From: Mycobacterium colombiense
GTDB lineage: Bacteria > Actinomycetota > Actinomycetes > Mycobacteriales > Mycobacteriaceae
Assembly (NCBI RefSeq): GCF_001672755.1
Contig: NZ_LZKI01000189.1
Span: forward strand, 62,001-126,000
Direction of reading: 5' to 3'
DNA: 64,000 nucleotides
Below, piece by piece: positions 42,904 through 52,455 of this stretch. The notes beneath the pieces are model-generated. The model was not told the DNA's origin and ran no database searches. It saw nothing but the letters and a program-made list of their open reading frames with translations. Positions within the stretch are counted from its first letter, which is position 1. Every line of letters begins with the position of its first letter. The position numbers and the translations under genes are program-made.

Positions 42904-44318
42904 CCTCCCGGATTCCGCGCAAGCGGCTGACTGCCCTGACGGCGGTCGTCCTGGTCGGACTGATCGTTGCCGGCGCCGCCATGGTCGTCCGTAACACGTT
43001 CTTCGGGCCACGGACGATTACCGCCTATTTCACCACCGCCACCGCGATCTATCCCCATGACGAGGTGCGGGTATCGGGTGTCAAAGTCGGCAGCATCAAA
43101 TCCATTCAACCGCAGGGCACACAGGCCAAGATGGTCTTCAAGGTCGACCGCGACGTGCCCATTCCGGCGGACGCGAAGGCGGTTATCGTCGCCCCGAATC
43201 TGGTGGCCGCCCGCTACGTCCAGCTCTCACCGGCCTATCGCGACAGTGGGCCGGTCATGCGCGACGGGGCAGTCATTCCGGTTGAGCGCACCGCGGTGCC
43301 GGTCGAGTGGGACGAGGTCAAAACTCAGTTGATGCGGCTGGCAACGGATTTGGGACCCAAGAGTGGGGTATCGGGCACGTCGGTGGGCCGGTTCATCGAC
43401 AGCGCCGCCAACGCGCTCGACGGCAACGGCGACAAGCTGCGGCAAACACTCGGTCAATTGTCAGGCGTGGGCCGGATCCTCGCCAACGGCAGCGGCAACA
43501 TCGTCGACATCATCAAAAACCTGCAGACCTTCGTCGGCGCCCTGCGCGATAGCAACGTGCAGATCGAGCAGTTCAACGGTCGCCTGGCTACGCTCACCAG
43601 CGTCGTCAATGACAGCAAATCCGATCTGGACGCGGCACTGACCGATCTGTCGACGGCGGTCGGCGAGGTGCAGCGATTCATCGCCGAGACTCGCAACCAG
43701 ACCAGCGAGCAGATCGCCCGGCTGGCCGATGTCACGCAGAACCTGGTCGATCACCACATGGCCCTGGAAAACATTCTGCACGGCGCGCCGAACGCGTTCG
43801 GCAACTTCTTCAACGACTACAACGCCGACACCGGAACCATCGTGGGCGGATTCGGGCTGATGAATATGGCGAATCCCACCTGGGGCGGCCAGGTTCTGCT
43901 GTCCACTCCAGGCTGCACGCAAATCGGCGCCATCGAGAACATCACCGCGGTCGAATCGGGCAAGCTGTGCTCCCTGTTCCTCGGACCCGGATTGCGCCAG
44001 ACCAGCTACAACAACTCGCCGATTCCCATCAACCCGTTCATCGCCAAGTCGATTGACCCGAGCAGGGTTCTCTACACCGAACCGCGCCTGGCGCCCGGCG
44101 GCGAGGGCCCGAAACCCGCAGCACCCGAGATCCCGCCCGCTGTGTCGGCCTACACCGGCCTGCCGGGGGATCCGGTCGGGCCGCCGGGGGCGGTGCCGCC
44201 GGAGCGGATACCGGGCGCGGCGATGCCGCTGCCGCCGCCACCGTCGACACCGGTGCCGCCACCACCGGCGCCCACCGTGTCGGGCATGCTGCTGCCAGAC
44301 GAAGGGCCACAACAATGA
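42900..44318 (+). CDS. mceD: Mce family protein D with Pro-rich tail
   Basis: 472 aa. Anchor about 10-32, MlaD domain (TAYFTTATAIYPHDEVRVSG), long helical segment, then a Pro-rich C-terminal tail (PPPPSTPVPPPPAPT). ATG at 42900 in ATGA with mceC; overlaps mceE the same way. Typical size for MceD. Confidence 0.92.
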   Translation: MTSRIPRKRLTALTAVVLVGLIVAGAAMVVRNTFFGPRTITAYFTTATAIYPHDEVRVSGVKVGSIKSIQPQGTQAKMVFKVDRDVPIPADAKAVIVAPNLVAARYVQLSPAYRDSGPVMRDGAVIPVERTAVPVEWDEVKTQLMRLATDLGPKSGVSGTSVGRFIDSAANALDGNGDKLRQTLGQLSGVGRILANGSGNIVDIIKNLQTFVGALRDSNVQIEQFNGRLATLTSVVNDSKSDLDAALTDLSTAVGEVQRFIAETRNQTSEQIARLADVTQNLVDHHMALENILHGAPNAFGNFFNDYNADTGTIVGGFGLMNMANPTWGGQVLLSTPGCTQIGAIENITAVESGKLCSLFLGPGLRQTSYNNSPIPINPFIAKSIDPSRVLYTEPRLAPGGEGPKPAAPEIPPAVSAYTGLPGDPVGPPGAVPPERIPGAAMPLPPPPSTPVPPPPAPTVSGMLLPDEGPQQ

Positions 44319-45634
44319 GCGCGCGGGTTGCGGCTAAGCGGGTATTCGCCACCGGCTGTTGCGTAATGGTGACGGCGACGGGATGCGCATTCCACGGCCT
44401 GAATTCGCTACCGCTGCCCGGTGCGGTCGGACGTGGGCCGGGGGCCAACATCTACCACGTCGAACTCCCGAATGTCGGTACGATGGAGTCGAATTCGCCG
44501 GTAATGGTCGACGACGTCGTCGTCGGCAGTGTCGGTGCGATGAGGGTGCAAGGCTGGCACGCCGACGTCGAGATCTCAGTCAAGCGCGATGTGGTGGTCC
44601 CGGCCAACGTGGTAGCCACCGTCGGTCAGACCAGCCTGCTGGGCTCCATGCACGTGGAACTCAATACTCCGGTGGGCCAGCAAGGAAGCGGACGGCTGCA
44701 ACCGGGCGCCACCATCCCGCTCAGCCGGTCGTCGGCCTACCCGTCGACCGAGCAGACGCTGTCGTCGTTGGGCGCGGTGGTCAACGGCGGTGGACTAGGA
44801 CAGATCGGGGAGGTCATTCACAATTTCTCGGCCGCCCTGTCCGGCCGCGAGGGTGCGGTGCGTGATCTGATCACCCGCCTGGACACGTTCGTGGGGACAC
44901 TGGACGACCAGCGGGATAACCTCGTCGCCTCGATCCAGGCGCTGAACCGGCTTGCCGGCACATTCGCCGACCAACGCGACGTCATCACCGATGCACTGCG
45001 CAAGATACCGCCGGCGCTCGAGGTGTTGGTGAAGGAGCGGCCGCGTCTGACGGCCGCCCTGGACCATCTTCGCGTGTTCAGCAACACCGCCACCCGGCTG
45101 GTCAACGACTCCCAGGCCGACCTGGTCGCGAACCTCAAAAACCTGGAGCCGACCATCAAGGCGCTCGCCGACGTCGGACCGGAGTTCGGCGCGGCCTTTG
45201 CGTCTGCGACCGTGTTCCCGTTCACCCAGAACTTCGTCGACCGAGCGGTCCGCGGCGACTTCTTCAACCTGCATTTCGACTTCGACCTGACGATTCCACG
45301 GCTCAAGAAGGGGTTGCTGCTGGGAACCCACTGGGGGCAGCTGGATATGCCCGTGCCACCGGTGCCCGGGGACCCGTACCGCTTGAATTACACCCTCGAT
45401 CCGCTGCACAACCCGCTGAGGCCACCGTGGGTCGATCCCAACGCGTTGCCGCTGCCCCCACCACCGCCGGGTGCGGTGCCCGGACCTTCGTCGGCTTACG
45501 GCCCGCTACCGGGTCCGCCGCCGAACGCGGCCCCGCTGCCTGGTCCTCCGTCGGGTGCGGCCCCGGTGCCTGACGCGGGTCTTGGTCAATCGCCGGTGCC
45601 CGCAGAGGCGCCTGGAACGGGAGCGGGTGGATAG
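44315..45634 (+). CDS. mceE: Mce family lipoprotein E
   Basis: 439 aa. Lipobox ATGC with C24 marks it as the lipidated E subunit (LprN-type in M. tuberculosis). MlaD domain (YHVELPNVGTMESNSPVMV) follows. Pro-rich C-terminus. Start ATG at 44315 overlaps mceD (ATGA); mceF starts directly after its stop. Confidence 0.92.
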   Translation: MSARVAAKRVFATGCCVMVTATGCAFHGLNSLPLPGAVGRGPGANIYHVELPNVGTMESNSPVMVDDVVVGSVGAMRVQGWHADVEISVKRDVVVPANVVATVGQTSLLGSMHVELNTPVGQQGSGRLQPGATIPLSRSSAYPSTEQTLSSLGAVVNGGGLGQIGEVIHNFSAALSGREGAVRDLITRLDTFVGTLDDQRDNLVASIQALNRLAGTFADQRDVITDALRKIPPALEVLVKERPRLTAALDHLRVFSNTATRLVNDSQADLVANLKNLEPTIKALADVGPEFGAAFASATVFPFTQNFVDRAVRGDFFNLHFDFDLTIPRLKKGLLLGTHWGQLDMPVPPVPGDPYRLNYTLDPLHNPLRPPWVDPNALPLPPPPPGAVPGPSSAYGPLPGPPPNAAPLPGPPSGAAPVPDAGLGQSPVPAEAPGTGAGG

Positions 45635-47404
45635 ATGCTGACGCGCTTCGTTCGGATACAGCTGGCGGTCTTCGCGATCGCCGGCATCATCGGCGTGATC
45701 GCGATGGTCCTCTTCTACATTCAAGCGCCGACCCTGCTGGGCATCGGCCGGATGACGGTGACGCTGGAGCTGCCGGCCACCGGCGGCCTGTACCGGTTTT
45801 CCAACGTGACCTACCGTGGGGTTCAGCTCGGCAAGGTCACCTCGGTGGGGTTGACACCGACCGGCGCGAAAGCGACGCTGTCGCTTAGCACTTCACCCAA
45901 GGTCCCCGCGGACCTGACAGCGGAGGTGCTCAGTGTCTCCGCGGTGGGTGAACAGTACGTGGACCTGCGGCCCAAAACCAATTCGCCGCCCTACCTGCAC
46001 GACGGCTCGGTTATCGCCGTGCGCGACACCACAATTCCGCAGCCGGTTGGCCCAATGCTCGAGCAGGTCAATGCCTTGGTCCAAAGCATCCCGAAGACCA
46101 AACTCGGCCAATTGCTCGACGAGTCCTTCCAGGGCTTCAACGGCACCGGTTACGACCTGGGGTCACTGATCGATTCCTCGAAGACGCTGTCCCGCGACGC
46201 CAACGGTGTCGTCGATCGCACCCGAGCCCTCACCGAAGACACCGGGCCGCTGCTGGATACCCAGGCACGCACCACCGATTCGATCAGAACATGGGCACAC
46301 AGCTTCGCCGGCATCTCGGATACGTTGGTGAACAACGATTCTCACTTCCGCACCATCCTGGAAAAGGGTCCCGACGCTGCGAACGAAGCATCCCGGCTTC
46401 TCGAACAAATCAAACCGACGCTGCCGGTGCTGCTTGCCAACCTGACCACCATCGGGCAGATCGGCGTCACCTACCACCCTTCGATCGAGCAGCTACTGGT
46501 GTTGCTGCCGTCGGGGGTTGCTATCGAGCAGGCAGCTCAGGGTGAAAACCATCCCGACGGTAGGGCTTACGGCGACTTCGCAGCCACGGTCGACGATCCG
46601 CCTATCTGCACGGTCGGCTTCATGCCACCCAACACCTGGCGATCCCCGGACGACCTCACCGACATCGACACACCGGACGGGTTGTATTGCAAACTCCCGC
46701 AGGATTCACCGATCGCGGTTCGCGGTGCCCGCAACTACCCCTGCATGGGTCACCCGGGTAAGCGCGCGCCGACCGTCGAAATCTGCAACAGCGACAAGCC
46801 GTTCATGCCGCTGGCGATGCGCCAGCACACCACCGGTCCCTATCCGCTGGATCCGAATCTGCTAGCGCAGGGTGTCCCGCCCGATGACCGGGTCACCACG
46901 AATGACAGGATCTTCGGCCCGGTCGAGGGAACGCCGCTGCCGCCCGGGGCGGTGCCGCGCGGCGCCCCTGCGGGGCCGCGGGGAGAAAATCCGCCACCGG
47001 GCACGGTGGGAGCCGCCGTTCCGCCGGTGCCGTCGTCGGGACCAGCGCTGGCGCCGATGTCGAGAATGTCGGCTGACCTTCCGCCCATCGCGCCACTCGA
47101 TGTCCCTGCGGCGGGCGAACTTCCCCCGCCGCCCGCCGCGCCGCCAGCACTGCCTTTAGCCCAGCTCGTTCCTCCCAACCCCGCACCGGCCGACCCCGCA
47201 CCGGCCGACCCGCCCGGCGGCGGCCCCCAGGCCGCGCCAAGCTCGTTCGGAGCCAACGCATCTAAGCCCGCGCCCTCGGTCGTGGTGGCGAAGTACGATC
47301 CGCGCACCGGTCGTTACGTCGGTCCGGACGGAAAGCTGTATCAGCAGTCGGATCTGGTCGCTCCGAAAGCGCCCAAAACATGGAAGGACATGCTTCCCAC
47401 CTGA
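45635..47404 (+). CDS. mceF: Mce family protein F with long Pro/Ala-rich C-terminus
   Basis: 589 aa. N-terminal anchor (about 6-28), MlaD domain (LPATGGLYRFSNVTYRGVQLGKV), helical body, and a C-terminal Pro/Ala/Gly region (about 430-560) ending in the usual TWKDML segment. The ending matches known MceF proteins, so the gene is complete. ATG immediately follows the mceE stop. Final gene of the operon; 56 bp further lies a convergent secreted-protein gene. Confidence 0.92.
   Translation: MLTRFVRIQLAVFAIAGIIGVIAMVLFYIQAPTLLGIGRMTVTLELPATGGLYRFSNVTYRGVQLGKVTSVGLTPTGAKATLSLSTSPKVPADLTAEVLSVSAVGEQYVDLRPKTNSPPYLHDGSVIAVRDTTIPQPVGPMLEQVNALVQSIPKTKLGQLLDESFQGFNGTGYDLGSLIDSSKTLSRDANGVVDRTRALTEDTGPLLDTQARTTDSIRTWAHSFAGISDTLVNNDSHFRTILEKGPDAANEASRLLEQIKPTLPVLLANLTTIGQIGVTYHPSIEQLLVLLPSGVAIEQAAQGENHPDGRAYGDFAATVDDPPICTVGFMPPNTWRSPDDLTDIDTPDGLYCKLPQDSPIAVRGARNYPCMGHPGKRAPTVEICNSDKPFMPLAMRQHTTGPYPLDPNLLAQGVPPDDRVTTNDRIFGPVEGTPLPPGAVPRGAPAGPRGENPPPGTVGAAVPPVPSSGPALAPMSRMSADLPPIAPLDVPAAGELPPPPAAPPALPLAQLVPPNPAPADPAPADPPGGGPQAAPSSFGANASKPAPSVVVAKYDPRTGRYVGPDGKLYQQSDLVAPKAPKTWKDMLPT
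47181..47210. repeat. Two perfect 15-bp tandem copies in mceF
   Basis: CCGCACCGGCCGACC twice in a row, in frame, in the Pro/Ala tail of mceF (encodes PAPAD-type pentapeptides). Copy number change would be in frame. Confidence 0.7.
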
Positions 47405-47460
47405 ATTCGCCCTGAGACCAAGCGGCCCCGGGGCGGGGCAATGACGCTACGACCGCCCGG

Positions 47461-47982
47461 TCAGGAGAGCTGGTCCAGGCGCAACGGCATCGCGATATCA
47501 AGCCACTGGTTTTGCCCGCAGGCGCCGCTTGGACCGACCGTCTTGTCCTTGCCCGAGAGGACCCGCGACCCGACTTGGTATCCACCATTGTCGTTCACCG
47601 GGTAGAAAAAGAATTGCTGCTGCCCGGGGAACGCGGTACCGTCCTCGCACCGCTCCCAGTTCGGCACTTCGCGTCTCACCTTCCACATCTCCCCGTCCTC
47701 CATGAACAGGGGTGCGCTCCATCCCTGGTCGCTCGTCACCGTGCCATGGCATTCCTGGGTCGTGTCGCACGTCGAGTTGATGGTCCATACTTGGTAAACC
47801 GTCGGTTCGCCGAAGTACTGATCATTTCTCTGGGCATAATCGCCGATGGATGTGGCGCGGAAAGTCCCGTTGAGCGCCACGTCTTCTTTGGTTATTGCCT
47901 GGGCTGTCGATGCAGTGCACAAACCGCCGAATGCGGTGGCAGCCACCAGCATTGCGGTGGTGAGTGTTTTGACTGAACGCAT
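47461..47982 (-). CDS. Small secreted protein with W-T-I-N-C motif (family A)
   Basis: 173 aa. ATG at 47982, six bases after GAGGAG. Signal peptide (about 1-28, TAQA cleavage), then a four-Cys domain: VWTINSTC, ECHGTV, WERCED and SGACGQNQ. The VWTIN-C stretch and following Cys spacing match the protein at 32979. Convergent with mceF. No enzyme motif; possibly a periplasmic or cell-wall factor linked to the Mce/Mas cluster (inference). Confidence 0.75.
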   Translation of the reverse strand: MRSVKTLTTAMLVAATAFGGLCTASTAQAITKEDVALNGTFRATSIGDYAQRNDQYFGEPTVYQVWTINSTCDTTQECHGTVTSDQGWSAPLFMEDGEMWKVRREVPNWERCEDGTAFPGQQQFFFYPVNDNGGYQVGSRVLSGKDKTVGPSGACGQNQWLDIAMPLRLDQLS

Positions 47983-48113
47983 CAGGTGCTCCTCGAAGCG
48001 CGTAATCCGAGAGTGCCTATGGCATCTTTTCGCCGTCGGTTGCGGCATTCTCGAGCGATGACGTTACACCGCTTCGGCCCGCCAGTTAACGGTTAGGACA
48101 AGATCTGTCGCGC

Positions 48114-48755
48114 TCATCCGGACGGGTCGAATTTCGCGATCAGCCAGGAACCGTTGACTTTTGCCAGCGTGACCAGGACGCTGCTGCGGGTGATCTCGGG
48201 ATCCTTCTTCTGCACGCTTTTCGTGGTCTGGTCGACGAAAACCAGCACGACGGCCGAATCGGGATGCAATTCCGAGACCGCGGCCCGAATCACCTTGGCG
48301 GACGCCGTCAGTTGTCCCTTCTGCGCCGTCGGCGCGACGATATCGTCGCTGAATTTGCTGTAATAGGCCAGCAGGTCGCCGGTGAGATGTGATTTCGCAT
48401 TGTTGAAATCGCGGTTCAAATGGTCGTAGGAATACGACAACACCGCCACGGCGCCATCTGATGCCGCCTGGGTCGCCCGGTGCGCCGCCGCGTCGCCGAC
48501 CTGCTGATCCGGCCGGTACAGGATGAAGTACACGCCCGCAGCGACTCCGACGGCGGCAATAACCAACGTGGTCGCGACGATCGAACGCCACCTTGCCAAA
48601 TACCGGCGGGCCCGGCGCCCAATCGACGCCAGCCTGCGCACGCGTGCAGGTCCCTCGCCAGGGGGCGCCGGTCCGTCCTCGTCGGCGGGTGAAGTCTGGG
48701 CGCCGTCAATCGCCTTATCGGTGTCGTCCGGCGGCGAGCCATGTTCGACAGTCAT
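48114..48755 (-). CDS. Mce-associated membrane protein (Mas-type), copy 2b
   Basis: 213 aa. Acidic/Pro N-terminus, transmembrane segment (about 60-80), then the Mas domain from YRPDQQVGD through ELHPDSAVVLVFVDQ to NGSWLIAKFDP. Paralogue of 31466-32029 with the same neighbour. ATG at 48755 overlaps the upstream stop as ATGA. Confidence 0.85.
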   Translation of the reverse strand: MTVEHGSPPDDTDKAIDGAQTSPADEDGPAPPGEGPARVRRLASIGRRARRYLARWRSIVATTLVIAAVGVAAGVYFILYRPDQQVGDAAAHRATQAASDGAVAVLSYSYDHLNRDFNNAKSHLTGDLLAYYSKFSDDIVAPTAQKGQLTASAKVIRAAVSELHPDSAVVLVFVDQTTKSVQKKDPEITRSSVLVTLAKVNGSWLIAKFDPSG

Positions 48756-49498
48756 GGCAGGAAATCAATCTTCGACATCTTGAGCTGGCCACCGTCGCGG
48801 TTCATATTGACGCTGAGCCGAAACAGGGCCGGTGGCGGTTTGGCGTTATCCGGCCCGATGGGATCGGTTTTCGCCGCCACAAGCACGACTCCCGAGTTGT
48901 CGCTGAACGACTGGACGGCGACGGCTTCGACGGTGACTTTGGTGCCGACCTTCGTCTCCTCGGCCTTGCTGACCATCAGGGGCGACAGCACGGATAGCTG
49001 GTCCTTTTGGTCGCCCGTCGAGGCATCGATCGAGCGCTGGACATCCTCCTTGGCATGAGCGGGGTCAATTGACATGAAAGCCGTGATCCCTTGCCGGGCG
49101 GCTGCACTGAACTCCGCGGCGAGTTGGCGATTGTGCACCGCGATGTGGTGCTGCCACAGCATGTAGCCGGTCGCGGCAAGGGAGGCCGAGAAGAGCACGA
49201 TGCCGACGCCGGCCGCTACTGTTCTCCGCTTCGGACGCCGCAGCCAACGTGGCCGTCCCGGACGCCGGAGCCGTAGTCGCGTCCGGGTGGGCTTCGCGGG
49301 GGGCCGCTCGACATCCTGTGCGTCGTCGTCCGCGCCCACGGTTTCGGCTGCCCCGCGCAGCTTCAAGAGTCGTTGCCGAGCCGCCGCGGCGCGCGCTTCG
49401 GCCTTGGCAACTTCGTCTTCTGGGTCTGCTTCCGACGCGGCCGCTACGTCGCCGCCGTCGGCGCCTGCGCTTGACTGTGGTTCGCCGGGATCGGTCAT
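48752..49498 (-). CDS. Mce-associated membrane protein, copy 2a
   Basis: 248 aa from the ATG at 49498; a GTG at 49567 in frame would add 23 residues and cannot be excluded. Charged N-terminus with an Ala/Arg helix and Arg/Pro-rich juxtamembrane part, transmembrane segment about 95-115, then the Mas domain (ARQGITAFMSIDPAHAKEDVQRSIDASTGDQ-type) ending KMSKIDFLP. Paralogue of 32026-32946 but lacking its repetitive segment. Confidence 0.83.
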   Translation of the reverse strand: MTDPGEPQSSAGADGGDVAAASEADPEDEVAKAEARAAAARQRLLKLRGAAETVGADDDAQDVERPPAKPTRTRLRLRRPGRPRWLRRPKRRTVAAGVGIVLFSASLAATGYMLWQHHIAVHNRQLAAEFSAAARQGITAFMSIDPAHAKEDVQRSIDASTGDQKDQLSVLSPLMVSKAEETKVGTKVTVEAVAVQSFSDNSGVVLVAAKTDPIGPDNAKPPPALFRLSVNMNRDGGQLKMSKIDFLP

Positions 49499-49731
49499 AT
49501 CCCTCGGGTCACCACAATCGTCGGCGTCGGGCCCCTCCGGATCGTGCACGGAGAAGCAGCTTATCACTCCGACCTGGCCTCAACGCCGGCGTCGAAAGGC
49601 TGCCGTCATGGCCCTCACATGCGGAAATGCTCGCCCCCCGGGAACGGGGCGAAGCGGCGTTCGGAATGGCGGGCCGCCGACCACCGTTCGGCCCGGCTGA
49701 TCTTCTCCAACCAGGAGAATTTTCTTTTCAG

Positions 49732-50151
49732 GTGTGGCAGAGTAATCGGGTGCGATCAATCGTGGCTCTGGTTGCCGCGTTTCTCGGCGCCGGGGTGGTG
49801 GCGGCGCCGCCAGCCTCGGCTGGGCCTTCTGTCTGCGACTACCCCGCCTGCACCCCGGGGATCATGCCCCATCAGGTTCTGGGTGCGCCGTGTGACAACA
49901 CCACCTACTACGCCTTCGGTGTAGCCGACGGATACGTTTCCTTCGCCTCGGAGCCCGGACGGCTGATGTTCTGCGGCTCGCCGAGGCGATACCAGCCGCG
50001 ATGGTTCCGCTCACCGCCGATGGCGGGCGTCAAGGAAGAAAACGCCGACTGCCAGAACTACTTGAACTATGTGGCGCAGGCGCCCGATGGCTTGTTCCTG
50101 ATCTGCATTGCCCACGACGGCATCTCGAGCTGGGTCCGCGCCGACACGTAG
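49732..50151 (+). CDS. Small secreted cysteine-containing protein (family B)
   Basis: 139 aa from the GTG at 49732 (14 bases after AGGAG, long but the only site nearby); a GTG at 49750 is the alternative. Signal peptide ending APPASA, then a domain with six Cys (VCDYPAC, APCDN, MFCGS, NADCQ, LICIAH), likely three disulfides. No catalytic motif. Divergent from the Mas pair and convergent with a TetR gene. Confidence 0.7.
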   Translation: MWQSNRVRSIVALVAAFLGAGVVAAPPASAGPSVCDYPACTPGIMPHQVLGAPCDNTTYYAFGVADGYVSFASEPGRLMFCGSPRRYQPRWFRSPPMAGVKEENADCQNYLNYVAQAPDGLFLICIAHDGISSWVRADT

Positions 50152-50154
50152 CAG

Positions 50155-50757
50155 TCACTCGGGGGTTGCCCGAGGCAGACCGAGCAGGCGCCGGCTCAAA
50201 TCGGTCACCCGATCGAGCAGTGTGTCGTCGTCGATGTCGGCAACCAGCGGATGCATGACCGCGGTGCTCAGCGCCCCGGAGAACATGGCGGCCTCGATCC
50301 GCCCGTCCAGGCCCGCATCGCTCAACAACACCCGGTATAGACGGTCCATGAAAAGTTGAAAGGGCTTGTGCTCGGCCAGCAACCGGACGACGACCGGGTC
50401 GAACTGCAGCGTGCGCACCAACCGGCGATCGCGAACGGCCATCTCAACCACACGCACCAGCAACGCATCCCGTGCCGCAGGACCGTCGTCGTAGGCTTCG
50501 GCCTCCTCGAGGGCCGGCTCGAGCCGGCCGAGTTCGCGCTCGGTTACGGCGATGACGATCTGCTCTTTGGTCCGGAATTGGTGATAGACAGCGGCTTTCG
50601 TGATCCCGACGGCATCGGCGATCATCTGCAGCGACGTACCGCTGACACCGTGTGTGGCGATGAGATCCAGCGCGGCATCGAGCACCCGCATCCGGGCCGG
50701 GCTGTGCTCGATGAGCCAGAATTGCTCATCGGTGACCGGCTGGCGTGCTGTTCCCAC
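50155..50757 (-). CDS. TetR/AcrR family transcriptional regulator
   Basis: 200 aa. N-terminal HTH: TLQMIADAVGITKAAVYHQF; C-terminal ligand-binding domain. Starts at 50757, divergent from the membrane-protein operon at 50858. The 18-bp palindrome at 50789-50806 lies in the 100-bp gap, so the regulator probably controls both sides. Confidence 0.9.
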   Translation of the reverse strand: MGTARQPVTDEQFWLIEHSPARMRVLDAALDLIATHGVSGTSLQMIADAVGITKAAVYHQFRTKEQIVIAVTERELGRLEPALEEAEAYDDGPAARDALLVRVVEMAVRDRRLVRTLQFDPVVVRLLAEHKPFQLFMDRLYRVLLSDAGLDGRIEAAMFSGALSTAVMHPLVADIDDDTLLDRVTDLSRRLLGLPRATPE

Positions 50758-50788
50758 GCACCGAGACTAGACGACGCTATTGACCGTG

Positions 50789-50806
50789 GCTAGCCGATCG
50801 GCTAGC
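50789..50806. promoter_or_regulatory. 18-bp perfect palindrome, likely TetR operator
   Basis: GCTAGCCGATCGGCTAGC is fully self-complementary and lies between the divergent TetR gene and the 50858 operon. A further half-site CTAGCCGAG occurs at 50815. Typical TetR operator geometry. Confidence 0.58.
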
Positions 50807-50857
50807 TTCGCTCTCTAGCCGAGTTTCGGCGGTCATTTCGCGCGGGAGGGAGTACCG

Positions 50858-51643
50858 ATGTCCGACGGCGGCGGAAACGATGCAGGCGGTAGCCAAACTG
50901 CGCGAACCGTCTCGCGGCGGACCGATGGAGAGCTGATCCTGCTCTGGACATTGCCGGCGGCGCTGATGCTGTGGATCGCCGCCTTCTTCCTGTTTCCCGG
51001 ATTCAACCCGCCGATGTCACCCACCATGCCGGCGGAGCAGGTGGCCGCGTTCTACCGCGATCCGGGGCATATTCCCCAGATCCGCTACAGCATGATCCTG
51101 TTCAACTGGTTCGGTGTGTGCCTGGTGCCGATCCTGGCCCTGATTGCGCTCCAGATCCGGAGGATGGCACACCGGACGCCGATCTTCTCGTACGCGATGT
51201 TGGCTTGCGCGGCCGGCGGTCCGACGCTGTTTCTCGTCGCAAATGTCTGCTGGCTGCTGGCCGCATTTCGCCCGGAGCGCAGTCCCGAACTGACTCAGCT
51301 GCTCAACGATTTCGGCTGGATCACCTTCACCGTCCTGGTCCCCTATCTGATCGGGCAGAGCGTGATCCTTGCTGTGGCAATATATTCCGATGATCAGCCG
51401 CGCCCGGTTTTCGCTCATTGGGTAGCTCACTTCAACCTTCTCGTCGCCGCCGCGTTGGTGCCCGCGACCTTTGTCGGAGCGTCACTAACCGGTCCGCTGG
51501 CGTGGGACGGCTTCTTATCGTTCTGGGTGAAGAACGTTGCCATTGCTATCTGGATCATCGTGATGGGCGTGGTCCTGGCACAAGCCGTCTATCGCGAGCG
51601 TGCTGAAAAACACGGCCGCTCAGATGAATTGATCACCGCATGA
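50858..51643 (+). CDS. Multi-pass membrane protein of unknown function
   Basis: 261 aa with about six hydrophobic segments; hydrophilic N-terminus of about 20 residues. No recognised family motif. ATG at 50858 after GGGAGG. Overlaps the next gene by ATGA. First of four coupled membrane genes that end with cytochrome-oxidase-III- and IV-like proteins, so a respiratory or quinone-linked accessory role is conceivable. Confidence 0.72.
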   Translation: MSDGGGNDAGGSQTARTVSRRTDGELILLWTLPAALMLWIAAFFLFPGFNPPMSPTMPAEQVAAFYRDPGHIPQIRYSMILFNWFGVCLVPILALIALQIRRMAHRTPIFSYAMLACAAGGPTLFLVANVCWLLAAFRPERSPELTQLLNDFGWITFTVLVPYLIGQSVILAVAIYSDDQPRPVFAHWVAHFNLLVAAALVPATFVGASLTGPLAWDGFLSFWVKNVAIAIWIIVMGVVLAQAVYRERAEKHGRSDELITA

Positions 51644-52455
51644 GCGCGGTGATCACACCGTCGACCGCCCCGGCCACGCCGCCTTCAGGGCCGCTCCATC
51701 GCCGGATCGCCTGGCACGCACGCCACAATCCCAAGCGCGAACTCTGGTTGGCGTGGTGGGCGATGCTGATCTTCTACAACGCTTTCTTCCCGGTGTTCTT
51801 CATCGTGGCCCAAGTTCAGCCCCCGCCGGAGCCCACCTGGGACCTCGCGACACAGGTTCACTGGTTTTCCGAGCGTCACCTCGGCATACCCGTCGGCTTC
51901 GGGGTCATCTTCGCCATCAGCGGCATGACCGCGGTTAACAATGCCCTCATCGCGTATTCCATGCGGCGCATGTCGGTCAGCCGCGCGTTCGGCTATTCGT
52001 ATCTCGTCATCTACTCGCTCGCCGCGGTTCCCGGCATGCTGCTGCTCAACATCGCCCTGATCGTCGGCACGATGCGGCCCGACCGCGATCCCCAGGTGAT
52101 CGGATGGCTTTATGACTTCGCCTTCCTGTCATTCGACGGGACCATGGGAGTGTTCCTGATCGGTTCGCTGATCTGGATGGTGGCGATCCTGCTCGACAAG
52201 AATCGGGTATTCCCGAAGTGGTTCGGCTATCTCAACCTGTGCAACGCGCTGACCGAGGTCGTCGTGGCGCCCTGCTGGATCTTCCGGCGTGGCGTGTTCG
52301 CATGGGACGGCGAGATCGCGTGGTGGCTGGACATGGTCGTGTTCGGCATCTACCAAGTCACCTTCATCGTCATGCTGTTCCAGATGATCCGCCGCGAAGA
52401 CTTCGGGACCGGGGAGCTGCCGGCTCTGCCGCGCAAGAAGGCGGTTGCGCAGTGA
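51640..52455 (+). CDS. Multi-pass membrane protein of unknown function
   Basis: 271 aa, about six to seven hydrophobic segments, His residues in loops (WHARHNPKRE, VHWFSERHLG). Similar layout to its upstream neighbour, perhaps a paralogue. ATG at 51640; the stop overlaps the next start as GTGA. Confidence 0.7.
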   Translation: MSAVITPSTAPATPPSGPLHRRIAWHARHNPKRELWLAWWAMLIFYNAFFPVFFIVAQVQPPPEPTWDLATQVHWFSERHLGIPVGFGVIFAISGMTAVNNALIAYSMRRMSVSRAFGYSYLVIYSLAAVPGMLLLNIALIVGTMRPDRDPQVIGWLYDFAFLSFDGTMGVFLIGSLIWMVAILLDKNRVFPKWFGYLNLCNALTEVVVAPCWIFRRGVFAWDGEIAWWLDMVVFGIYQVTFIVMLFQMIRREDFGTGELPALPRKKAVAQ

